A stretch of DNA of 64,000 nt from Bradyrhizobium cajani (GTDB lineage: Bacteria > Pseudomonadota > Alphaproteobacteria > Rhizobiales > Xanthobacteraceae), in contig NZ_WQNE01000007.1 in NCBI RefSeq assembly GCF_009759665.1, positions 232,227 through 296,226 of the forward strand, read 5' to 3'. A program made the translations under genes and the position numbers. Shown piece after piece: positions 42,534-55,600 of this stretch; position 1 is the first letter of the stretch, and each line of letters opens with the position of its first letter. The notes beneath the pieces were generated by a model, which worked only from the letters and a program-made list of their open reading frames with translations, did no database searches and was not told where the DNA came from.

Positions 42534-45434
42534 TCACGAATACAGATCAAATCGGTATTTGCGGCTCCTAAGATCAAAAGCTTCCCGTCCGCCCTCCATG
42601 ATCGATGTTATAGTCGCGCTGACCGCAGGCGTCTCGATCGCCCCGTCGCAATCGAGCTGCACGCGAGGGGCGTTGTTGTTGGGCATTGACGAGGGTTCAG
42701 GAGATTTTAGTGCGACGATCTTATCGGCATCCCCGTTGACGACGATGTTGGCATTGTGCGTGGTGAATATGAGCTGACGGGTCGATTTCGAGGTTCGTAA
42801 CAGCTCAACGATTCGCATGATCACGCGGTTGTCAAGGTCGTCTTCCGGCTGATCGATAATCAGAGTCCCCGCAGACTGCTTGAGCAATAGCTCCAATAGA
42901 GCTGATGCCTGCTGACCAGGCGAAGCCATTTTGAAATCTATCGCTCTACCCTCATCAACATAGGACATGTTGATGGCGTCATTCGGCACCGCGGCCACTA
43001 TTCCTGCAACGACGGGATCCGCCAGACTTTGATAGATGCGTTTACGCTGACGATCCGTCAGTTGCCGCGCGCCGTTGAAAATGATTGCCTGCAGCGAGGA
43101 GAGCAATCCATCGCTTGCCTCGGGCGGTGACCCGGCCATGATTTTGGCCTCATACAGGTCCAAGAACCGCTGTCGCAGTTTCGCCCAGCCTTTACTTTCG
43201 TCTGCCTCGAGGATAGCCCTAATCCAATCCGTGCAGCTTTCCTCAACTGATTGGGTGCCTGAACCCTCAAAGAGCTTGTACAGGGCAGCGCGATATTGCG
43301 CCGGCATGCGATCCTTCTTTAGTCGGGCTTTCAACATATTGCTTGATCTTCCCGCAACCTTGTCGGCTGCTGCCTTCAAGATCGCTCGCCGCCGTTCGAT
43401 TAACCCGTCTAAACTCTCGAGCGCGTCCCGGTAGTTCCTTTCGGCGTGGACATGGGTCTGGCCAGCGCTCCTCGCCTTTGCCTGCGACGCCTCCGCGGTT
43501 TGGAGTTCGGTATTTAGGCGAGCGACCTCATCGACAAAATTGCTGTGTTTGCTCTGCTCCTCGACCGCGGCGGTGTACGTCAGCATGAAAGCATCTCGCT
43601 TAGCAGCGAAGCGGCCTTTGGCATCATTTTGTTTGGTAGCAAGTAGCTCGAGAGCTGCCCGCGCTGACGAAAGCGAGGACGTCAGCATAGATTTCGCCTC
43701 AACGACGGCTTGTTGCAATTCCCTAACTTCTTCGAAGTCGGCGGCACCCTCGTATGCTGCTGCTTCGGCGGTCACAGCGATTGCCTCAAGCTCGCCGAGT
43801 TGTGCACTTGCGTGCTCTGCCTGGCTGCCCACTGTTGCTATGTACTCGCCTGCACGTCCGTACTTCGGACTTTCCTCAATCGTCCGTAAGGCCGCTGCCG
43901 ACAGGCCTTCCTCCTCAAGCCGTTTAGTCAGCGCAGCAATGCGTGCCCTGAGATCCTCCACCTTCTCGGTCGTCTGTCTGAGGTCGACCCGGGACTTCCA
44001 AAGCGCCACCAGATTAATAAGGGCCGCGCCGACGCTCCGTTGCGTGTTTTCAATGTCCCGGTCGATGCTCCGCCGCTGGTCTATCTCTTCGGCCGCGGCG
44101 ATATTTGTGATCTGATCCGACGCAGTAGCCGGATCATTCATCGTGCTTGAGAGACCTTTCTGCCTGAATGCTCTTGATCGGAACCTCTCACGCGCGGCGC
44201 TCGTTGTCAGTTCAAGCGTCCGCTCCCCCACAGTAACCGTTATGATCTCACTATTCGAAAGGACTCTCCGCCACGTCTCTCTGACGCCTTCGCGCTCGAG
44301 GACGACCTCGACGTAACCGTCGCCCGCCAAGGTTTCGCTGATGAGCTTGGCTTCGCGGCTTTGCTCGGGATCAAGCTTTGCATTGAAATCCTTGTCAGTA
44401 CGACCCAAACCGAAGCGCAGGTATTCTAGGAAGGCGCTTTTACCGGAGCCACGCCCGCCGATGATGGCATTGAAGCCGTCGTTGAAGACGATTGTCACGG
44501 CTGCAGGACCGGTGAGACTGCTCTTCACTCGAAGTTCGACCAGGTATTCCGTGGGGCACGTCGGCGGTTCAAAAGCGATTCTGGCTTCGTCAGCAAGCAA
44601 TGCTTGTCGGAGCGCTTCAATCGAGTGTTCGCCCAGTTTGATCCAGCAATCGTTAACTCCCAGGCGACTCCAGTCGGCCGTTCGGTTGTCGCCCGTCGCT
44701 AGGATGGCGCGCCGTCGCTTCCCCCAATCGTGGATTTTGCCGCGTATTTTCTCAACGGTTGTTACATCCAAGGAGCTGTAGGCGCGCTCGATATAGACGC
44801 CGTCAATCGGGAGGTTGGCGAAGCGGGGATGGTGACCCTGCTCATTAAGAGTCTTATGATCCTCTTCCATACTGAAATGAGGCAAGATCACGCTGGTATC
44901 GCGTAAATGTTGCTCGCTTTGGACTGCCTCAACAAAGCCGGACACGGTTTCTCGCGCGGGCAGAATGTCGCATGTTTTCGCATCAGAAGCTGGCGCCATG
45001 AGAATGTTGCCGGCGGCGCCGAGCGCAAGTTTCTGTGTGTCTACGGTTGCGCTTGGATCGAAGATGACGATGCATTGGGCGTTGTCGGAGCATGTGATCT
45101 CCACAGCCGGGAAGACAAGAACACTAGATTGCAGTCGTGCTGCTGCCTCCAACGCATACGCCGACAGGCAAATATCGTGATGATCAGAGATAGCCACGGC
45201 CTGCAGCCGGGCCGCTTCAGCTGCCCGTATAAATTCCTCGGCCCATGCCCGTCGTGCGAGCTCCGCCGCGTCCTCGCCACCAGGCAGATCGGGTGAACCG
45301 CTCCACGCCCGGTCGCGTGGCGTGTGGCATTGGAAATCGCACTTATGCCACGTCGTACCTAGATGTAGCCCCACGTCGTAAATCATTTCCTGCGTCTTTC
45401 TTCGCGGGCCAAACTTGCCGAGCATGTGGGTCAA
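42534..45434 (-). CDS. TrlF-type protein: PHP domain plus SMC-like ATPase
   Basis: 966 aa as drawn; ATG 45386 (MIYDVGLHLG) with a close AGGAA is an alternative start. An N-terminal PHP metallo-hydrolase domain, about 25-290: DFQCHTPRD, ISDHHD, PAVEITCSDN, LPHFSMEEDH. Then an ABC/SMC-type ATPase: Walker A GGRGSGKSAFLEY (about 328), a long coiled-coil region (about 460-740), a signature-like SPGQQASALLEL, Walker B TLIIDQPEDDLDN and H-loop TTHNANIVVN. The layout matches TrlF-family PHP-ATPases, thought to act on nucleic acids. It lies alone between the helicase operon and an integrase remnant, so a defence role is plausible but inferred. All ATPase motifs are intact. Confidence 0.8.
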   Translation of the reverse strand: MTHMLGKFGPRRKTQEMIYDVGLHLGTTWHKCDFQCHTPRDRAWSGSPDLPGGEDAAELARRAWAEEFIRAAEAARLQAVAISDHHDICLSAYALEAAARLQSSVLVFPAVEITCSDNAQCIVIFDPSATVDTQKLALGAAGNILMAPASDAKTCDILPARETVSGFVEAVQSEQHLRDTSVILPHFSMEEDHKTLNEQGHHPRFANLPIDGVYIERAYSSLDVTTVEKIRGKIHDWGKRRRAILATGDNRTADWSRLGVNDCWIKLGEHSIEALRQALLADEARIAFEPPTCPTEYLVELRVKSSLTGPAAVTIVFNDGFNAIIGGRGSGKSAFLEYLRFGLGRTDKDFNAKLDPEQSREAKLISETLAGDGYVEVVLEREGVRETWRRVLSNSEIITVTVGERTLELTTSAARERFRSRAFRQKGLSSTMNDPATASDQITNIAAAEEIDQRRSIDRDIENTQRSVGAALINLVALWKSRVDLRQTTEKVEDLRARIAALTKRLEEEGLSAAALRTIEESPKYGRAGEYIATVGSQAEHASAQLGELEAIAVTAEAAAYEGAADFEEVRELQQAVVEAKSMLTSSLSSARAALELLATKQNDAKGRFAAKRDAFMLTYTAAVEEQSKHSNFVDEVARLNTELQTAEASQAKARSAGQTHVHAERNYRDALESLDGLIERRRAILKAAADKVAGRSSNMLKARLKKDRMPAQYRAALYKLFEGSGTQSVEESCTDWIRAILEADESKGWAKLRQRFLDLYEAKIMAGSPPEASDGLLSSLQAIIFNGARQLTDRQRKRIYQSLADPVVAGIVAAVPNDAINMSYVDEGRAIDFKMASPGQQASALLELLLKQSAGTLIIDQPEDDLDNRVIMRIVELLRTSKSTRQLIFTTHNANIVVNGDADKIVALKSPEPSSMPNNNAPRVQLDCDGAIETPAVSATITSIMEGGREAFDLRSRKYRFDLYS

Positions 45435-45841
45435 TGCAACATACCTAGCGAACTAATCCATTGCACCAACCTGCATCCTGCCAAGTTGGGCCGACACAAT
45501 TTTCCCGCGGGAGCATTGGCTAAAACGTTAGTCCATAAAAGTAATAGGTCTGTCCGTATCGTACAAAGTGCGCTTTCAATTTCGCGGCTGAAATCGCCGC
45601 GCGTCACTCTCGTTCGAATCGTACCAATGGCATTACCTGCACGCGACGTGATTTAATGGATTGTTCTGAAAAGCTCAGCCGGCGGGCTGCGATTGACATT
45701 CAAACGAGCTCTGCGAGGTCGAACCTTATCGATAGTCACGTGGCTCTTAATTTTGATCTGAAGCACCAAAGGGCAGTCCTTTCCTGGACACCATACATTT
45801 CTGGATTGCAAACAAATCCACATAGATAAGCCCTTGTTGCT
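45435..45841. other. 400-bp gap, no gene
   Basis: A moderately AT-rich region that should hold the promoter of the TrlF-type gene on the minus strand. No repeat or RNA gene recognised. Confidence 0.3.
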
Positions 45842-46230
45842 TTGGCCCCCGACTGTGTAGCAATGGGGTGTAACATTGCTGTTCAGGGTTGTTCGGCCAA
45901 TGCGCCGCGACGGGTCTGGCTTTCCTTTTTCGTGCAGCGTATTCCGGCTGATTCCGGCGCGCAGCAGTCGGTGCCGAACTCGCAATGGGGCGACGGCTTC
46001 GTTTTCGTGACGCCTAGCGAGGGCGCTCAGGCCGTGCGGTTCTCCCCTCGCACCACAGAGCCTAGCGAAGCCAAGAAGCGTCAGGCGCTCGCGGCAGCGC
46101 ACCTAGCGACGGTGTGGGAGGCGCTCCGCGATGGCCCCTCCGGTGCATCTCACCCACCGGCAAGCGACAGTCTTGGCAGGCGAACTCTATTGCGTTTGGG
46201 CGGACAGCGAGAGGCTCGGGGCTTCGTGTG
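45842..46230 (+). pseudogene. Integrase N-terminal remnant
   Basis: VWLSFFVQRIPADSGAQQ, then FSPRTTEPSEAKKRQALAAA and HLATVWEALRDGP resembles the N-terminus of site-specific integrases with a DUF6538-like arm domain (usual form VYWFRRRVPADLR...SLGTKDPAEAKRR...RWxxLRAGP). After a one-base shift near 46143 it continues VHLTHRQATVLAGELYCVWA and stops. The catalytic domain is absent. It is probably the scar of the element that brought in the neighbouring genes. Confidence 0.5.
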
Positions 46231-46633
46231 AGTCAAATTGACCCGTCGCGCTGAACGGGAGAGCTGGAGCTTGGAGAGGGATCGACGCGTGAATTTGTGG
46301 CAGGCCATGATTGACAGAACAGAATAAGTTCAGTTGAATAATTTTCTCTTACATCTCATAGGCGCTTCAATTTGTCATAAAGAAGGACAGGGGAAGCAAC
46401 CAAGCGTACCGCTGGTTTGATTAAGGCATAACAGCCAACAAGAAATTTGGATCATCAACTTCGGTTCACAGTCGCCTCTGTTGCGTTTGCAACTTCGGCT
46501 ATCGACATCTCGTTTACATGCCGACCAGCACTCGTGCGAGCGAGGCGGCCATAGGTGATCCTATTGTCAGGCGCAGGATTAGTTTCCTTGGACGGGGCGG
46601 GGCAGGAGAGGCTATTAGCAAACGGGGCACGGG
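46231..46633. other. 400-bp upstream region of the giant exported protein
   Basis: AT-rich compared with its surroundings (about 46320-46450) with no gene, so the promoter of the 15-kb cassette is probably here. I could not choose a single -35/-10 pair. Confidence 0.3.
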
Positions 46634-49600
46634 ATGGTAGACGAACGCGATTCGGAAGAAGGCGGCACACAGCTCGGCTCCCGTTGCGATTGCGGGAGTT
46701 CATCAGAATCGGATTCGCCCGTTTCAGGCAGCCACCAGAAAGCAGGACTTGGGAAAGTCACGAGGCGTGACTTTCTCGTAGGTGGGGGTGCCACCTTCGT
46801 GGCCACGCCGCTGGCGGCGGCCGAAGTTAGAAAGCACTTTCTTGACGTCGCATATGAGGATCGCACGCGCCGCGGCCTCGTCATCGCGTGGTTCGAGTCA
46901 GGCAAGCGCTACGCCTGGACGTTGCGAGCTTCCATTTTCACAGATCCGGATCTGCCAAACGGACGGGGCCGCTTCATCCTGAGGCGGACGCACGATGGTT
47001 GGCGCGCCGACATCGCGCAATGCGCGCTGCCCGGCGACTATAAATTTGCATTGCGCATCGAAATGAAATGGGATCCGGCGTTCGATCCGGGGAAACCTAC
47101 CACTGACCTGGGGCCGCAGCCGCCTTCGATGACCATAATCCTGCGTCGCGGCGCAGATATTTCCCTGCAGATCGGGAAAAACCTGATCGACTTCCTGAAA
47201 GCCGAGCCGCAGAGTGTCGATGAAATCGGGACTGATCTCAGCACGCCGCAACTTGCAGACCTGATACAGACGCTGTTCGGGGACTCCTTCGACAGCAGCA
47301 AGGCAAGCCAGAGCAGCCTCGCCTTCCACCGTGAATTCTACTGGATCCTGCGGGCCGGGAAAAAGCTGGGGCCCAACGAAGCGGAGACAGCTGCCGCCAG
47401 GCAGAGCCGCTTCCGTGCTCTGGCGGACGAGGGTGTGTCGCTTCAATTCCGTGAATGCATATTCACCGTTTTTTCCGGCAGCAAGGGAGCCGAAGCGACG
47501 AAGGCTTTCATTCTCAATCAGAACGCCAAGCACGATGAGAAGCAAGATGTCCGCGCCCTGTTTTCTGGCGACGGTGCCCCTCCAGCACCGGATAGCACCC
47601 TTTCGAGCCTGTCCGATGACGAGGCAAGCCGAGCTGCAGTCCCCCCGCCGATACCGGCGCCGGGTGCCGGCCCTCCACGCGACCTCGCCGAAGAGCAGCG
47701 CCTCGCATCACGGGTGCTGTATGCGCTCGTCCGGCACGATGCAATGCAGACCAAGGCAAATCCTCAGGATGCCTGGAGTGGGACGCTTGCACTCGGTCGC
47801 CATTCTGGCGGAGAGCGCGGCAATCTCGTAATCGGTGAGGGAAAGGAATCTTCGTTTCTTGGATGGCGCAACCAAGGCGATAAGAGGCCCGTTTTGGCAT
47901 TGCGCATGCCCTGGATGCGGCTCGATTTGCGCCGCGAGCAAACCGCCGTGCCGAGCCAGTTTGACGATCTCAAGGGGCTGCTGTGGCGTGCACCTGGTGA
48001 GGACGGCAAGCTCCGGCTGATTGCATCGCTTACGCCCACGAAACGCAAAATGCGCATCGAAACGCATTTTGGCCGGTTCACCGTTGCGCCATTGCCGCCG
48101 ATCGCGCCGCGATCGGGTGTGTCCGCGCGCGTGCCGTCAATCCGGGTCGGAGGCACCGGCCCGAAGAACACCCGCACCTTGAATCATTTTGCCGCGCCGC
48201 TTGCGCTGGAGGAGGCCGGGATTCCCCTCAGCAGTGCCCGCCTGTCGGAGATCGAACGGCGGCGTGCCGCCCGCCTGGATGACTCCGGGGGATCGCCTGC
48301 GGAACGTGCAGCGCGATTGTTCAGTCAGCTCACGTTTCATGAAACGGAATGCCTGTTCCACATCGATAAGCTCGCTAGGCGCTACGTATGGAAGGGCGTT
48401 CTCCCGCCGGCGACCGAGCCACCGCAGGCTGAAGCCGTCATTCATATCGGCGCAAAAAAAGCTGCGAACGAGCTGCTGTTACCGGCGCGGCTGTCGCTCA
48501 GTGCAGCATCGCTTCTGGTGCGTCGGCCTGCCGACCTGCTGGCGCTGAAATACCGCTTCCAAGATCTGCTGCTCGAATACGGCGAGGCCGGATGGTGGGT
48601 GGCCCCGGACCGGCGGATCGCCGCGTTTGTGCCGAGGGGCGAGCCGAAGCCGGTTGCGGACGTAGCTCTCGTCTGCAACGATAAGCCGCTAGCCGCTAAC
48701 AGTCCCGCCCGATATGAGCTGCGCCAGGACCCGCGTCCGCTGCTGGTCGTGGAGTTTCCGCCGCAGCATATCGTCGAACAGGCATACCTGCGTCAGTTGG
48801 CAGCGGAGCCGGATCTTCCAAAGCCTCCAAGTAAAACTGAGGTCACCGCAGCCGAAGCAGAGATCCTGCGTTCGGCCGATGAAAACAAGAGAGAGGAGGT
48901 CCGTGCCGACATAGAAAAAAGGCAAACGGCAGGTTTGCCGGCCGACGACCCATTTTTCGCATTTCACAAGCCATTCAAGGAGGCAATCGACGATGCCAAC
49001 AAGCCGGACAATGTCATCACCGGCTGGAAATCCAACATCCCCAAGGATCAAAGGATCTATGTTGGACCTGACTACCTTGATCTTGAAGCAGCACGGGTGG
49101 CGCGGAAAGTAGCCCGGGGATTGCAAGTTGTCGAAGACTGGAAGGATGAGAATCTCAAGACGCCCGACCAGCGTGCGCGATTATTGCGCGGCCTGCCCGA
49201 GGTTGAGCTCTCACCCACCGTCATTCAGGACCTGCGCGAGTCCACAAAAGTCCCCAAGGACCTCAGCGAAGCCTATCCTGAGCCCGTGGGCTCCGCTCCA
49301 GCCGAAAAGGACGAGGTGAAGGATTATCTTGAGAAGCGCGAACGATCGAGGGTGCAGCGCGACACGGATTACGATGCATTCAGGAAGTTCTATGCCAGTT
49401 CCCCTGCTGACCGCAAAAAGCCGATCGGTCTTACGAAAGAAGAAAAAGACGCGATTGATGCCGTTCCGAATCTTCCAGGACCATTTTACGGGAAACGCAG
49501 CACCATCGCTCGGGTCGAGGTGATCGCAAAGAGTAACGAATCCCTTGCAATCAGTACCGCGCGGGCGATTGCAGCTACCGTGAATGCGTACGATCTGGAC

Positions 49601-52600
49601 AATGCAGTCGTTGATCCTTTCGAGATTCCGACCGAGGCGCGCGTCTCCGGTGGCTCGCGGCTCGTTTTCCGAATTCCAGCCGACGACTTCGAATCCGGAC
49701 GGCCGGACGCGCGGGACGGAGCGCCTGCCGGCGCGTTTCCATTCACGATCGAGGCGTTGACGAATTGGGGAGCGTTCGACCTCGCCGTTGTTCGGCGTGC
49801 CGAGAAGGTGTTTGAGCCGCTCGCCGGGGTGCAGAACTCCAGGCCTAACGCTGAAAACGGCAAGCAGGCGGAGGCGGTTGAACAGGATATCGCCAATGGT
49901 CGGTTTCCGCCGCGCTGGGCGCGGCAGGAAACCCGCGATGAGGCGGCAAGGCTTCTGCATCAGGGAATCTCGCGCGGCGACGCCTGGGCGGTGCGTCGTG
50001 ACGAACAGCGCTCGCTCACCGGCGCCAGCAGCTGTCCGCCACCACTGGCGCGGCTTGGCTCGGTGACCGCACCGCAGCGCTTGGCGGAGGTTGCCGCCAG
50101 CGTGCGGCCGCCTGGCCTCTATGAAACCTCGATCGAAATGCCGTTCCGGCTGATGCTGTCACCTGCTCAGGATGCCGCATGGCGCACCCCGCTCGGCTTG
50201 CCGCCGATCGCCAAGCTTGCCCCGGCGAAGGATGTCCGGTGGAGCCAGAGCGCACCGGTCCCCCTGTGGTTTGCCCAACTTGATGAAGCGCCGGGCTCCT
50301 CGAGCATGCGTGCGATCTGGTCGCCGGATTTTCGACCGGAAGCATTACTCGATCCGGACCTCGGTGGACCGCCGCACGGCCCGTGGGCTCCGTGGGCGAT
50401 GGCGCGGGAAGTCACGGCGCGGAATCCGTACACGAAACCGGAGCCGGTGTCGGCTTTCCCGGGGCAGAAGCCCGATCCGAAAGATCCTGAGCGTTTCCGC
50501 ACGGGGCTGGATGTCGCAGACCGGCACGAATTGGTCGCATTGACCTCGCTGCATGGGCTGCCGGTGCGCGGGCGGCGCAAGGAGGACGGGACCCTGGCGG
50601 ACGGCAGCCAGATCAATCCCCCACCGGGCTTCAAGCTGCGCTACGCGGCAACTGAATCGCTCAAAACCGAACCGCCGGACGATTATTCCGCGATCTATCG
50701 CCCGAAACCGCTCGGTGTAGGCGAACTCACGCTGACCGCTCTTGGTGGCAGCTTCGACGCTGATACGAATTTCGTGCCCCCGGCATCCGCCAAGATCGTA
50801 CCGGTCAGTGAGTGGCCGACGGCGCATGGGCCTGGAAAGCCGCTGTTCGACGCGTTCTCGGTCGAGCGTTGGCAGCAGAGCACGCGGCTCGGTCGCGACA
50901 TCCGCGTCGAGGTCGTTTACAAGGGTTTTCTCTTCCCGGTCGGGCACCGCGCGTCGCTGGTGAAGCTGACTGAGCGCCGCTTCATGATGGGACCAGGTGG
51001 CCTGGCCGCCGGGCCGGTCGCCTTCCTGGTGCAGCGGTTCTTCCTGCGCATCGGTGCGCCGATTAAGACGTTCCCGGCGCTGGCCCAACCGAACGAGGGG
51101 CGGCGCTGGCCGGTCGAGCGGCTGGAAATCCTCACGCGGGTCACGCCTGATGTTCTCGATCCCGCCGATGCCGCGCCCTCCGATACATCGAAGCGGTGGG
51201 AGGAGGCAGCAAGCGGCCGCATCTTCCTGCGCCAGAGCGGAGGCGCTCCGCTACTTCCGGGCCTTGTCTTTTGGCCGCGGGTGCGCGCGCGGGAAGGCGG
51301 TGAGGTCAATTTCGAACTGCAGATCGATGCCCGGGGTGCGCGGACGCGCCTGCCGCTGATCTTCGTAGACAATACAGCGGCCAATGACGTCGGCACCATG
51401 AAGGTGCTGACGGAAGAGTACAATCTTCTTTCGCATGGGAAGGAGGCTGATCCGCGCCGCGTCCTGCCATTTGGGGGCAGCAAGCACCGCTATGCTCCCG
51501 AGAGCGAGCCGGACGGCACGAGTTTCGATACCCGGCAATGGCTGATCGCGGCCGAGGGAAGGGAAGAGAAACCACCGAGAATCACGGACGCTGAGCGGCG
51601 AGTTCAGTTCCAAAACACCTTGTTTGACTTCGGGCCGCTATTGCAAGGTGTGGACCAGCCGCCCTTCTATCCTGTCATGGCCGAGGGACTCGTGCGCATT
51701 GCGCAGGTCGATCGACTCGTCGGCCGTCCATCAGATGAAATTGCGGTGTTTTTCGATGCCGAATACCTCGCCTTCGGCTTTCCCGACGCGACGACGCTGA
51801 AGGATCCAAAGGGTGGGCCGATGGATCCCGTCGCGAAGACCGACGTATACCTCGATTTTCGCAAGCCGGTCACGCTCGATCCCAAGGACGCTGGCGATCG
51901 CACCGGCGGCGCGGTGCGCCCCAACACAGCGCTCGTCGCCATGTCGCGCTCGCGCGGGCCGGTTGGCAACAGCAACTACCACGCTGCCTTGAAGACGCTG
52001 GCGTCCGATCCGCCGCCGGCGTCCACCGGACTGGATAAGCCAAAACCTGAAACGTTTTTCGGGGACGCCACTATTCTCGGCATCCTCGACCTGAAGCAGG
52101 CGATCTCGTTCCTCGGCGGTGGCCTGTCCAGCGCACCCGAATTCCGCGAGGTGGCGCAATATACGTCGGCACTCCTCACCGATCTGACGCAGGCGGGCGA
52201 TGCGGGCGCGGCCGTCGCGAAGGTGCGCGACCGGCTGTTGGTCCCGATGCGAGAAGCGCTTCTGACCCTCGCCCGACAATTCTTCGACGCGATCAAGCAG
52301 GATACCGGCGCCGTCTTCGAGGAGAATGACGCGATCACGCGTATCGAACGGCTCTATCCAGATGTAGGTCGATCGTATCGTGAGCTCAAGAACGCGCTCG
52401 ACGACGCGATCTCGTCGAGCGAAACAACGCGAGACATTGAAACGCTGCTTGCGTCCTTTGCCGTCATCTATGGCGCAGGCCGGCGTTTTGTTGCCGCAAT
52501 CGAGCGCGTTGCAAGCGATCCGCTCGCGCCCGTGCACGAAGCATTGCGGGAGGCGTTCAACAGATTCATCAGTGACGTTATCGCGCGGGCCGCCTCGCTG

Positions 52601-55600
52601 CTTGAGGGTGTCACGTCCGATCTGGAAGAGATGAAGCAGTTCGCGACCGGATTGCGCAACAAGCTCGCGGCGCTTTTCGCTGATCCCGCATTCCGGGCGT
52701 GGCGTCACCTCGTGTTTGCGCTGCCCGGCACACATGCCATCGTCGCGAGCTTCCCGGGCCAGCAGGACGCCGTCGACAAGAAGATCCAGGATCTCCTTGT
52801 TAAGGCCGCGGCAGACGCCGACTTCTTCGGTGTGTTGCTGGCTAAAGGTCCTGAGGATGCCGCCAAGGTTCTTGGCAAGGCATTCCACGATGCGCTGATC
52901 GAAGAGATCAAAAAAGCCAGCCCAATCCAGGCGGCGCTCACTGCTGCATACCAGGATTGGGAGGTGGCGGTTGGCAATGGGGCCGATCGGGAAGCCGACC
53001 GCATCAAGGGCCTGATATACGACGCCGCCACCGAGCAGTTGCGGCCACTGCTCGCAGCTGCACAAAAACTTGCCGGCCACGCCGAGCCGAGTATTCGCAA
53101 TCTCATCGGCGATTTGAAGGATGCGGCGGCAGCGGCCCTCGATCTGATCCGGCCGATTGTGGACGACAGTCTGGCCGCGGTGGTCCAGCTGTGCGGAAAG
53201 CTTGCGTTGATCGTCAAATCTACGATCGACGCGGTCAAGCTGCCCTCGCCGAATGATGTCAATACCGCGCGAACCGAAATGGGCAAGGCCTTCGACGCGG
53301 CGGCTGCCGCGGTTGCAAAGGTCGGTATCGATCCCGAAGAGGTAAAGGCGATCGGCAAGGCACTCGATGACGATGTCGGCACTCTGGTTAACGTGCGCGA
53401 CGCGCTGCAGCGTGCCCTTGATCAACTCCTTCAGCTACAGGCGGATGTTTGCAGCGCAAGTCCAGACCACCTGCGATTGGATGCCTTCGCTGCCTTGGGC
53501 CGAATGCGTAACACGCTTCTCGACGCCCTTCATGGTTTTGTTACGAAAGTTAGCAGCCCGCACTTCCGCGCGACCGATCTGAAGGCGCTGCTTTCGAAGA
53601 TTACTGGCACCAGCGCCGACGCTGACGCCGCGCGTAGCGCCGTGATCGACGCGGCCAAGAAAGCGAGCACGGTGGTCATCACCCTCTGCAGACTGGCTCG
53701 CGACGCAACCGCTTTGCGCGAGACCACCAACGCAGACGGCGCGATGAAGAAGGTCAGAGATGACCTGGCCGGACTAGGAAACCCGAAACTCAATGGGATC
53801 ATCTCAATTATCGACGGCGCAAAGAGCGATGCCATTGCGCTTAAGGCGATTCTCGATGGTGACGGCGGCGCGAACATCGGGATCATTAAGACGCTGGAAA
53901 ACAAGGTCGCCCAGGCGGTAACGCCCGCCAACGCGCAAAAGTACCTGGACGAGCTGCTCGCGGAGGTTTTTAAGGTTCCTGACGTCATTGACGCGATCCA
54001 GTCGAGGATCGTCGAGGGGCTAGAGCGGGCCGTTCTGAAAGGCCTTGGCAAATTCCTAGTTGCTGGCGAGCCCTACCTCCAGCAGATGACGCTCATAGCG
54101 TTCCAGGGCCTGAGCCCGGTATTCAAGTTCTTGAGCGGTGCCCAGACAGCCCTCGTTGACGCGCGCAAAAGGATTTGGGAAGCCCTGGGGGGGAGCAACA
54201 AGGACTCGGGCGGCACAACGCCGATAGGCGATGAAATCAGCCAGCTCACGTTCGAGAAGGTCCGCGCCCTGCTACTGGTTTCCTGCAGCTCAACCCCGAG
54301 CTGGCCGCTTGGTCTCTCGTGTTCGGCGACTCCGAAGGTTCCTGACGAAGACTTCCTCACGGCCGAGAAAACCGAACTGGATGCACTGGCGGCCGTATTC
54401 GCTGCGAACGATCCGGGCCAGTTCGATGCTGCCGTCTTCAAGGCACTTTCCGACCTGTTCAAGTTATGGAGTACCAACGACGGTTCAACGCAACGACTCG
54501 TAAAGCAACTTGCAGATGCGGCTGCCGCCGTCCTGAGCGGCGATCTCAAGCGCATCGTCGATCTCGAGGGAGTTCGGCGCCGTATCGAGGAGAAGCTCAA
54601 GGAGTTGGTGCCGGCGAGGATCCTGCTCAACTACGACATGCAGGCGCAGCTCAAGGACTTCCCGTCCAGCAAGCCAATTTTCCTGCCGCGACCCGGAAGC
54701 CAGATCACGCTGTCTGCCGGCGCAGTCTACAATCTGCTTGAGCCAACCGTACCGCCGCGTTTCCGGGCGACATGCAAGATCGATCCATTCGATATCAACC
54801 TGTTCGATGTCGTGACGTTGATGTTCAGCAGCGCGCAGTTCGTCAACGAAAGCGGCAAGGGCTCCGATTTCGACATCGTCTACAAGGACTTTGAGCTCGG
54901 TCCGAACGCGGCATTCCTGAAACCGCTGCAGACCCTGATGAATCCCGGCGGCAGCGGACCGTATGTGCGGCCCAGTAGCGAAGTCCCGGGAATCGAGGCA
55001 GGCTATAGCCTCGATCTCGGCATCATTTCGATTGGCACGGTTTCGTTCATCAACGTTTCGATCAACGCAGCTTGTGTCCTACCATTCAACGGGGCGCGCG
55101 CGACCTTTGTTGCCTCGATCGGACGCGAGGACCGGCCAGTACTTTTGTCGATCGCGCCATACACCGGAGGCGGGTTCCTTGCCCTCTATGCGGATGCGCA
55201 AAGGCTAATCGGATTTGCGGCCTCGTTCGAATTTGGCGGGGGCGGCGGATTCAAATTCGGTCCATTGACCGGACAAGGCCGCCTCACGACCGGGATCTAT
55301 TTGCGCAAGATGTCGAAGTCTAACGGCGATGACGACTGCGTCATCGAAGGCTTCTTCTACGCGGGCGGTGAGGCCCACATCGCCTGCTTCGCGATCAGTG
55401 CGACACTGGTGGTTCGCATATCGCATCGGCAGGGCGGCAGCATGCAGGGCTCCGCAGTCTTCACTTTCTCGTTTTCCATTGGTTTCGCCAAGCTGCGCTA
55501 CCAGGTCGGCGTGCAGAAGAACATGGGGCCGGGAATGTCCGGCAGTCGCAGCGTTGCCGCTCTCGTCAGCAAGGATCTTCGGCTCATCAGTGATGAAAAA

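Noticed and set aside
51731..53425. 564-aa open frame on the minus strand
   Set aside because: Antisense to the helical part of the 3023-aa gene. It is rich in R, D and C as expected for a mirror frame of a high-GC gene and has no family motif.
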